14,977 nucleotides of DNA. Source: CAVVIO01 sp963748095 (lineage in GTDB: Bacteria > Bacteroidota > Bacteroidia > Bacteroidales > UBA10428). The notes under the pieces were generated by a model, which worked only from the letters and a program-made list of their open reading frames with translations, ran no database searches and was not told the DNA's origin. A program made the position numbers and the translations under genes. The DNA lies in the NCBI GenBank assembly GCA_963748095.1, contig CAVVIO010000052.1:1-14977 (forward strand), in the 5' to 3' direction. Shown one piece after another: positions 8,000 through 13,801 of the stretch (positions within the stretch are counted from its first letter, which is position 1; each line of letters opens with the position of its first letter).

Positions 8000-9343
8000 T
8001 TATTCTTCACTATTAAGGTCAAGGTTTTCTATCTGATTTTTTACTTCACGCAGGAAATCGGAAGCCGGAGCACCGTCAAGTGCCCTGTGATCGTATGTTA
8101 GCGATAATCCAATAAAGGGAACAAAGCCAATTACCCCATCACCCAGATCTGCCGGACGATTTATAATTGTATTAACGCCCAGTATTCCGCACTGTGGTAA
8201 ATTAATAACCGGAGTGAACATTTCGACGCCAAATGAACCCAGGTTTGAAACTGTGAAAGATGCTGCTGTGGGAGCCAGTAGATCGGGATCGATGTTCCCG
8301 GTTTTACAACTTTCAGCCAGTTGCCTGAGTTGGGAAGAAAGCCCGTAAATATTATAATCGTCAGCGTTTCTAAGTGTGGGTACCATCAGTCCCCGTTCAG
8401 TATCAACGGCTAGTCCAAGGTGCACTCTATTATATCTGCGTATGCTATCACCCAAAAAATGCGCATTTATTCCAGGCTTGGTATTCAGTGCCTTAATTAC
8501 AGCAAAACACACCATGTCATTGATTGTAATGTTGGATGTGTTCGTTTTTAAAGAATCTTCTTTGAATTTTTTTCTCCATTTAAGCAACCGCCGTGCGTCA
8601 GCGCTCATATGGTGAGTGAGTTGTGCTGAATTTTGCAGAGATGCGTGCATATTCTCTGCAATTAATTTCCGAATATTGGTCAGTGGAGTTATTTCAAAAT
8701 CTCCGTCCGTCGTGTTTTTCTGATTTAATATATCGTCCGCCGTTATTCTTCCCCCCATTCCGTTACCAGTTGTCCTAATCAAAATCTTTTCCTTTTCCGC
8801 AATTTCTTTAGCCAGGGATGTGAGAAGTTTTCCCGATTTGGCAGCCTTGTCAACATCTCTTTCTATAATGCGACCTTTAGGCCCTGTTCCTTTTATCGAA
8901 TCTATGACAACTCCTAACTTTTCTGCTTTCCATCTTGCCCTTGGAGATAGAAACTGTTCTTTATTTTCTGTGGAAATATTTTTGGCTTCGGATTTATTGG
9001 TTTTTATTTCAGTTGTTTCAAGTAATTTTTCTTGTGCAGTATCAGTTTTTTTTTCTTTCTTCTCATCAGATAGTTTTCCCGGCTTAAAATCCAATATAGA
9101 TTCATTCGCCTCACCTATAACAGCAACATTAGTAAGTACTGGTATTTCATCTCCTTCCTTAAAAAAAGTAGCCAATAATATTCCATCAACAGGTGCTGCT
9201 TCCTCAAATGAAGCTTTATCTGTTTCGTAGGAAAATAAAATTTCCCCCTTTTTAACCGGATCCCCTGTTTTTTTATACCACCCGGTGAGAATACACGACT
9301 CAACCGACTGGCCTTGTCTCGGCATTAAAACTGCTTCTGCCAT
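8000..9343 (-). CDS. Dihydrolipoyl acyltransferase (E2) with two subunit-binding domains
   Basis: This 447-residue protein is the core acyltransferase of a 2-oxo-acid dehydrogenase complex. One lipoyl domain covers residues 1-78, with K43 in ETDKAS as the predicted lipoylation site. A charged Lys/Glu/Thr/Ser linker follows (about 88-128). A peripheral-subunit-binding domain lies at about 131-166 (SPRARWKAEKLG, GTGPKGRI). A second copy of the same motif lies at about 174-207 (TSLAKEIAEKEK, GNGMGGRITADDIL). The catalytic domain (about 216-440) ends with DHRALDG at 418-424 (H419, D423). It is the first gene of the left operon: its ATG is at 9343, with a palindromic operator 39-54 bases upstream and no clear Shine-Dalgarno sequence. 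A doubled binding domain could let one E2 chain hold both E1 and E3. The acyl group transferred cannot be read from the sequence. Confidence 0.93.
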   Translation of the reverse strand: MAEAVLMPRQGQSVESCILTGWYKKTGDPVKKGEILFSYETDKASFEEAAPVDGILLATFFKEGDEIPVLTNVAVIGEANESILDFKPGKLSDEKKEKKTDTAQEKLLETTEIKTNKSEAKNISTENKEQFLSPRARWKAEKLGVVIDSIKGTGPKGRIIERDVDKAAKSGKLLTSLAKEIAEKEKILIRTTGNGMGGRITADDILNQKNTTDGDFEITPLTNIRKLIAENMHASLQNSAQLTHHMSADARRLLKWRKKFKEDSLKTNTSNITINDMVCFAVIKALNTKPGINAHFLGDSIRRYNRVHLGLAVDTERGLMVPTLRNADDYNIYGLSSQLRQLAESCKTGNIDPDLLAPTAASFTVSNLGSFGVEMFTPVINLPQCGILGVNTIINRPADLGDGVIGFVPFIGLSLTYDHRALDGAPASDFLREVKNQIENLDLNSEE

Positions 9344-9381
9344 CGAATTTTTATTATATCTTTGTTAGAATTGGTTTATTC

Positions 9382-9397
9382 ACATGTAAATACATGT
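9382..9397. promoter_or_regulatory. Palindromic operator in front of the E2 operon
   Basis: ACATGTA-AA-TACATGT is a perfect palindrome with 7-base arms and a 2-base centre, 39-54 bases upstream of the E2 start. It has the TGTAnnTACA core typical of operators of GntR regulators with UTRA domains, and such a regulator is encoded divergently next door. No convincing Bacteroidota promoter (TTTG / TAnnTTTG) could be placed on the minus strand, so repression versus activation cannot be told. Confidence 0.7.
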
Positions 9398-9429
9398 TGT
9401 TTTAAAAACAAAAAGAAATCAAACAATAT

Positions 9430-9444
9430 CCCTTTATCTAAGGG
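9430..9444. repeat. Short inverted repeat between the two operators
   Basis: CCCTT-TATCT-AAGGG has 5-base arms and a 5-base loop. It sits almost midway between the two operator palindromes. It is too short to be a convincing terminator and has no T tract. It may be chance or a weak site for another regulator. Confidence 0.3.
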
Positions 9445-9477
9445 CATTTAAAAGTAGCCGTAAAGATATAATTTTTG

Positions 9478-9493
9478 ACTTGTAAATACAAGT
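9478..9493. promoter_or_regulatory. Palindromic operator in front of the GntR regulator gene
   Basis: ACTTGTA-AA-TACAAGT is a perfect palindrome of the same design as the site at 9382-9397, differing only in one symmetric base pair per arm. The two centres are 96 bases apart. It ends 26 bases before the regulator's ATG. A TTTG at 9474-9477 and a poor TAnn element near 9499-9506 could be a promoter that the operator sits inside, which would give autorepression; the promoter elements are weak. Confidence 0.7.
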
Positions 9494-9519
9494 TAAAATA
9501 AAATTATTATTTTTACATC

Positions 9520-10230
9520 ATGGAAAAGAGAATACCACAATACCGGTTATTATATGAATTACTTCGAAAACATATTGAAGAGGGTGTATATAAAGAAGGT
9601 GACCTGTTACCTTCTGAGAATGACCTTTGCCAGATACACCGGGTTACACGGCCAACTGTCAGGCAGGCGCTAACTGCCCTGGTGAATGATGGTTTTATAA
9701 AAAAACAGCAAGGTAAAGGCAGTATTGTTAATGAACTTCCTAAAGGTATAGGAATTTTATCAATTTCAGGAACTACTTCTGCTATTGGATCTAAAAACCT
9801 GAAAACAGAAATATTGTTAAAACCGAAGATCAAAAACTGGGAGGAGCCCTTCATGTATTCTCTTTCCGATATTGAAAAGGAATCGGGGTGTATTTATTTT
9901 GAAAGGCTGCGCCTGCTCGAAGAACGACCGGTATTTTACGATATCACTTATTTGCCGAATATCAACCTGCCCCGTTTTACGTCTCTGCAATTAAAAGACA
10001 AATCGCTTTTCAGCGTATTACGAAAAAATTATGGCATTGAGGTTACCGGTGGTGAACAGCGTTTAAGAGCAATCTCGGCAGATAAAAGAATAGCAGAATA
10101 TCTTAAAATCGATCCTGAAAAACCAGTGCTTATCCTCGACCGTAAAATCGCCACCAATAAACCCGGATTTTATTTCTACTCACGTCTTTACTGCAATACT
10201 GAGATTAGTCCAATTTACGGGACTTTTTGA
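9520..10230 (+). CDS. GntR-family transcriptional regulator with UTRA effector domain
   Basis: This 236-residue DNA-binding protein has an N-terminal winged helix of the GntR type at about 5-70 (LPSENDLCQIHRVTRPTVRQ at 30-49, wing near KKQQGKGS) and a C-terminal UTRA-type ligand domain at about 95-232 (YFERLRLLEERPVFYD, LDRKIAT, FYFYSRLYC). UTRA domains usually sense a sugar or sugar phosphate, so fucose, fuculose-1-phosphate or a later intermediate is the likely effector. It is the only plus-strand gene, divergent from the E2-led operon and convergent with fucK. Bacteroides fucose loci carry a GntR repressor, FucR, and this may be its counterpart. However, the two matching operators seen here flank the dehydrogenase operon and the gene itself, not a fucPIK promoter (the fucP promoter is outside the window). 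ATG at 9520 has no Shine-Dalgarno sequence. Confidence 0.9.
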   Translation: MEKRIPQYRLLYELLRKHIEEGVYKEGDLLPSENDLCQIHRVTRPTVRQALTALVNDGFIKKQQGKGSIVNELPKGIGILSISGTTSAIGSKNLKTEILLKPKIKNWEEPFMYSLSDIEKESGCIYFERLRLLEERPVFYDITYLPNINLPRFTSLQLKDKSLFSVLRKNYGIEVTGGEQRLRAISADKRIAEYLKIDPEKPVLILDRKIATNKPGFYFYSRLYCNTEISPIYGTF

Positions 10231-10241
10231 AATAAGAGTGG

Positions 10242-10277
10242 AGTGCCTGAAGTGCCAAAAGTACTTAAAGTGCCTAG
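10242..10277. repeat. 9-base tandem repeat, four imperfect units
   Basis: The units are AGTGCCTGA, AGTGCCAAA, AGTACTTAA and AGTGCCTAG, head to tail with an exact 9-base period, starting 11 bases after the regulator's stop. A lone AGTGCCTGA recurs at 13816-13824 in the 3' end of fucP. The array could be a small intergenic repeat family spread through the genome; nothing here shows a function. Confidence 0.65.
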
Positions 10278-10327
10278 GTATCTAATGTTTTTAGAATCTA
10301 TTTCATTGAACTTTTAAAATCTAAACT

Positions 10328-10346
10328 TGAAGTACTCCAAACTTCA
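10328..10346. terminator. Possible weak bidirectional terminator hairpin between convergent genes
   Basis: TGAAGT and ACTTCA form 6-base arms around a 7-base loop, in the 149-base gap between the convergent regulator and fucK. No clean T tract follows on either strand (only a broken T-rich run on the minus side), so this is a weak candidate. No better terminator was seen in the gap. Confidence 0.3.
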
Positions 10347-10379
10347 GACCCCATATTACCGTGATCAAATGATTTCTTA

Positions 10380-11777
10380 TTACAACTCAGGGTGAAATAT
10401 TTGTGTATTATAATTGATCTGTGACCTGGCCTCTTCAGGAGAATTAAAATATCCAGTCCCGTAAAATGCAAACAATGCCGCACCCAATACAGTTGTTTCT
10501 TTTACAGATATGGTCTTGACCGGAATACCAAGCGCATTAGCCCTGAGCTGGTTCCAAAAATCATTCTTAGAGCCCCCACCGACACATATAAGGGAATCTG
10601 CCTTAAATCCGCAGGAATCTTCAAGGATAGCCAGACTTTGTTTGGTTTTCACGGATAATGTCTCAAGTAAAGCCCGAAAAATTTCAGCGCGATTCGAATT
10701 TAAACCCAATCCGGAAACAGATCCCCTATGGTTTATAAAATCCGGCGAGATGGAAATCCAGGCATCCTTACAGGATTCTGCCTCGGAAATCATTAGTGAA
10801 TAAATATCTTTCTTGTTTTTTTCAGCTGCATAAAAGGTATTTTTAATCCATTCGACAATTCCGGAACCAAGCCACTGCATGCCCGGATTGTACAAACCGG
10901 GAATAGCATCCAGTTCGATGGTCACCCCGGCTTTTCTTAATTTTTCATTTGTAGATACCGAACGCGTTCTTGTCATCAGAATTTCCCAGGTTCCGGAACT
11001 CAGAACAGCCTCATTTTCATCTGCTCCCGATCCGAAAATAGCAAACTGGGTGTCGTGTCCCGCAGCGACAACGGGAGTACCAATGGGCAATCCGGTTTCC
11101 AGGAAGGCTTTGTCTGTTACTCTTCCGATCATTTCTCCGGCATTTACAATAGGTCTGAATTTGTTCTTATCCAACCCAATTTTATTCAAAATGAGTTCCG
11201 AAAAATTTGCGGTTTTGTAATCGGTCAACATAGACGTGCCTGCCATAGTACTTTCAGTCACCCATTCACCTGATAAAAAATTCAGAAATATGGACGAAAT
11301 AAAAGCAAAGTGATCCATTTTCTCTAATACTTCCGGTTTATTTTCCCTGAACCATATAAGTTTATACAATGTATTAAAGCAAAATTCATTAACACCATTC
11401 AGGGTATACAATTCCTGAAAAGAGATGTACTTCGAGATGTTCTGCATCACAGGTTCTGTGCGTTTACAGGCCCAGGAAATTACCGGGTAAAGTTGTTTCC
11501 CTTGTACATCGAAGGGAGCACCATCTACACCAAATGTTGTAACGGTTACTGCGGCAATTTCATGATCATTAATCTGTTGAATGATTTTCCGGACTGCCTC
11601 CGAAAGCTTCGTCCATATTTCCTTTACATCCCAGATTTTGTAATCAGGATAAAAAGGATCATCCGATGTATTATTAGGAAACGAATGAGCAGCTACAATG
11701 CTCCCTTTGTCATCGACAGCAATAGCCCGTAAATTAGTTGCACCGCAGTCCAGCACTATTACAACCTTTTTTTTCAT
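10380..11777 (-). CDS. fucK: L-fuculokinase (FGGY family)
   Basis: FucK phosphorylates L-fuculose to L-fuculose-1-phosphate with ATP in the cytoplasm. The start chosen is the ATG at 11775-11777 (465 residues): it matches the E. coli FucK N-terminus in length (MKxxVxxVLDCGATN), whereas the in-frame codon at 11781-11783 is GTG. TGTGGA just before the ATG may serve as ribosome site. In the chosen numbering the first phosphate loop LDCGATNLRAIAV begins near residue 9. Further matches are VTTFGVDGA, YPVISW, FNTLYKL, TMAGTS, GHDTQFA (catalytic Asp about 242), LSSGTWEILM, GLYNPGMQWL and VGGGSKN. These blocks match E. coli FucK closely and distinguish it from rhamnulokinase and xylulokinase. It follows fucI after 59 bases and is the last gene of the block. 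Confidence 0.95.
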   Translation of the reverse strand: MKKKVVIVLDCGATNLRAIAVDDKGSIVAAHSFPNNTSDDPFYPDYKIWDVKEIWTKLSEAVRKIIQQINDHEIAAVTVTTFGVDGAPFDVQGKQLYPVISWACKRTEPVMQNISKYISFQELYTLNGVNEFCFNTLYKLIWFRENKPEVLEKMDHFAFISSIFLNFLSGEWVTESTMAGTSMLTDYKTANFSELILNKIGLDKNKFRPIVNAGEMIGRVTDKAFLETGLPIGTPVVAAGHDTQFAIFGSGADENEAVLSSGTWEILMTRTRSVSTNEKLRKAGVTIELDAIPGLYNPGMQWLGSGIVEWIKNTFYAAEKNKKDIYSLMISEAESCKDAWISISPDFINHRGSVSGLGLNSNRAEIFRALLETLSVKTKQSLAILEDSCGFKADSLICVGGGSKNDFWNQLRANALGIPVKTISVKETTVLGAALFAFYGTGYFNSPEEARSQINYNTQIFHPEL

Positions 11778-11836
11778 TTCCACAAAAGCTTTTATCGATT
11801 AAAAACTATTAAATAGTTAACTACTCTTCTATCGTA

Positions 11837-13609
11837 TTATTTATAAAGTGGTCCATAGGTAGCACAAGCCCTGTAATCTGCACCTTCGGCATTCATGCCA
11901 TGAGCAGCCCATGCAGAGGGCCTGTAAATTTTATCTTTCGGAACATTGTGCATGCAAACCGGAATTCGTAACATGGAAGCCAGTGTTATCAGTTCAGTTC
12001 CGATATGACCATATGAAAAAGCGCCATGATTTGCTCCCCAGTTCATCATCACTGAATATACATCTACAAATGCACCTTCGCCGGTTAATCTGGGAGCAAA
12101 CCAGGTAGTCGGCCAGGTAGGATTTGTTCGCTCATCCAGTTTGGTATGGACTTCACCAGGAATCTCAACACTATATCCCTCGGCAATCTGGATTACAGGT
12201 CCAAGTCCTTTAATGATATTGATCCGGCTCATAGTAATAGGCATTCCTCCTTTAGTTTTATAACGTGATGAGAAGCCTCCCCCCCTGAAATACTCAGTTA
12301 CAGCCGGGCACCACTCAGTAGCATCGAGGCATTTTTGTTTTTCCTCCTCTGTGATTTCCCAAAAGGGCTTCATCACCGGTTTACTGTTAGCTGTTTGTTC
12401 GCCGTTCCCATCAAGAGCTGCTGAACCTGAATTGATCAAATGAATAATTCCGTTTTTTGCCTGCCCGTCAAGAGTGTATCCGGTTACCCGTTTTACAGAT
12501 TCGGGACTCCAGTAAGTGCGTACATCGGCAAATACCTGTGCGGTACCTGTTAATAAATGTCCGAACAGCATAGCCACCCCGTTTAATGAATCGTTCTCGG
12601 TAGCCACCAGGTAAGGTTGTCGTATGCCGTTCCAGTCGAAGGAAGAGTTCAGAATCGCTTCCATAAAATCGCCATTGGGAAAATGATCGGTCCATTGCCG
12701 CTGACCCTGGAAACCGGCAACCAAAGCATTTCTACCGAGTGATTCTTCACCAAATCCGAGTTCCTTAAGTTTTGGATTTCCTGCCATAAGATCACGGGCA
12801 ATAAGCGTCATTTTAACAACAAATTCCCAGTCTTTGTCCTTTTGTTCTCTCGTACGCATTTGCTCTGGTGGATTCGTATCTTCCACTTCCTTACAGTTTT
12901 CTTTTACCCATTTCAGAGCTTTTGTGTATTCATCCGGATCATAAATACTTTCCTCAATTCGACGGGTAAATTCCGACATATCAACATATTCATTTCTCAT
13001 CCCCAGGTATTCCTGAAAGAACCAGTCCTGAACAATCGATCCGGCAATTCCCATTGAAACAGAACCCATCGACAAATAGGATTTCCCTTTCATCAGGACT
13101 ACAGCCATCCCAGCGCGTACAAAACGTAAGATCTTTTCCTGAACATCTTTTGGAATTTCGGTATCATTACTATCCTGCACGTCTTTACCATAAATACCAA
13201 ATGCAGGAAGACCTTTTTGGTTATGACCGGCTAATGCCGCAGCCAGGTACACGGCTCCAGGACGTTCGGTACCGTTAAAACCCCATATTGCCTTAGGAAT
13301 TTCAGGGTTCATATCAATGGTTTCAGATCCGTAACACCAGCAGGGCGTAACGGTAAGGGAAACACCTACATTTTCTTTCTGAAATTTTTCCGCACAAGCA
13401 GCAGCTTCAGCAACCCCACCAATGGTTGAATCGGCTATTATACATTCTACAGGTTTTCCGTTGGGATATTTAACTGAACTGGTAATAAAATCAGCAACCC
13501 TTTTTGCCATGTTCATTGTTTGCTCTTCGAGTGATTCCCGTACACCACCCAACCGGCCATCAATGGTCGGCCTTATTCCAATTTTAGGTAATTGTCCTTT
13601 TAATAGCAT
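11837..13609 (-). CDS. fucI: L-fucose isomerase
   Basis: FucI converts L-fucose to L-fuculose (and can act on D-arabinose) with a bound Mn2+. The protein is 590 residues, against 591 in E. coli, and is nearly collinear with it. Matching blocks include LPKIGIRPTIDGR, GVRESLEEQTMNMAK, TVTPCWCYGSETIDM, AIWGFNGTERPGAVYLAAAL and PSAWAAHGM. The metal and catalytic residues are present: E338 (VATEND), D362 (FADVRTYW) and H528 (NWGANHG), equivalent to E337, D361 and H528 of the E. coli enzyme. No truncation or odd feature is seen. ATG at 13609 is supported by alignment of the N-terminus. It lies between fucP (192-base gap, which may contain its own promoter) and fucK (59-base gap). Confidence 0.97.
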   Translation of the reverse strand: MLLKGQLPKIGIRPTIDGRLGGVRESLEEQTMNMAKRVADFITSSVKYPNGKPVECIIADSTIGGVAEAAACAEKFQKENVGVSLTVTPCWCYGSETIDMNPEIPKAIWGFNGTERPGAVYLAAALAGHNQKGLPAFGIYGKDVQDSNDTEIPKDVQEKILRFVRAGMAVVLMKGKSYLSMGSVSMGIAGSIVQDWFFQEYLGMRNEYVDMSEFTRRIEESIYDPDEYTKALKWVKENCKEVEDTNPPEQMRTREQKDKDWEFVVKMTLIARDLMAGNPKLKELGFGEESLGRNALVAGFQGQRQWTDHFPNGDFMEAILNSSFDWNGIRQPYLVATENDSLNGVAMLFGHLLTGTAQVFADVRTYWSPESVKRVTGYTLDGQAKNGIIHLINSGSAALDGNGEQTANSKPVMKPFWEITEEEKQKCLDATEWCPAVTEYFRGGGFSSRYKTKGGMPITMSRINIIKGLGPVIQIAEGYSVEIPGEVHTKLDERTNPTWPTTWFAPRLTGEGAFVDVYSVMMNWGANHGAFSYGHIGTELITLASMLRIPVCMHNVPKDKIYRPSAWAAHGMNAEGADYRACATYGPLYK

Positions 13610-13682
13610 CGTATCTTATTTTAAATTTTTTAAGCAAGTAGTATAATGTTATTTTACATGAAATTTTATATACAAAGTACCG

Positions 13683-13786
13683 GAAAATGAAACTGTGAAA
13701 TGCCCGATAAAAGAAATTTTGTATCTGATTTAAACTTTCAACAATAAGTTACATATAATAAATAGCATACAATTCGTTTCATTTTC
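13683..13786. repeat. 11-base inverted repeat in the fucP-fucI spacer
   Basis: GAAAATGAAAC at 13683-13693 and its exact reverse complement GTTTCATTTTC at 13776-13786 are separated by 82 bases, both within the 192-base spacer between fucP and fucI. In the minus-strand transcript the arms could pair, or they could be two oppositely oriented binding sites. Both are AT-rich, so chance is possible. No clear Bacteroidota promoter or terminator could be read in the same spacer. Confidence 0.4.
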
Positions 13787-13801
13787 TTTAAAATGCCTGG
13801 T

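Noticed and set aside
7637..8101. 154-codon open frame on the plus strand
   Set aside because: It lies antisense across the E3 start and E2 end, with low-complexity Phe/Ser-rich sequence that mirrors the coding strand; no domain or ribosome site supports it.
8820..9230. 136-codon plus-strand open frame inside E2
   Set aside because: It is a shadow of the E2 linker and binding domains; Ser-rich translation without any recognisable motif.
9344..9519. A riboswitch or attenuator leader in the divergent spacer
   Set aside because: Only the two operator palindromes and one 5-base-arm hairpin are present; the spacer is too short and AT-rich for a recognised riboswitch, and no terminator-like stem with a T tract was found.
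9513..9854. 113-codon open frame antisense to the GntR gene start
   Set aside because: The winged-helix motifs on the plus strand are clear, and the antisense translation resembles no family.
10242..10277. CRISPR array
   Set aside because: The units are only 9 bases with no spacers between them, and no cas gene is nearby.
10231..10379. A strong intrinsic terminator or a small RNA between the regulator and fucK
   Set aside because: The best hairpin has only 6-base arms and no clean T tract; the tandem repeat explains most of the remaining structure.
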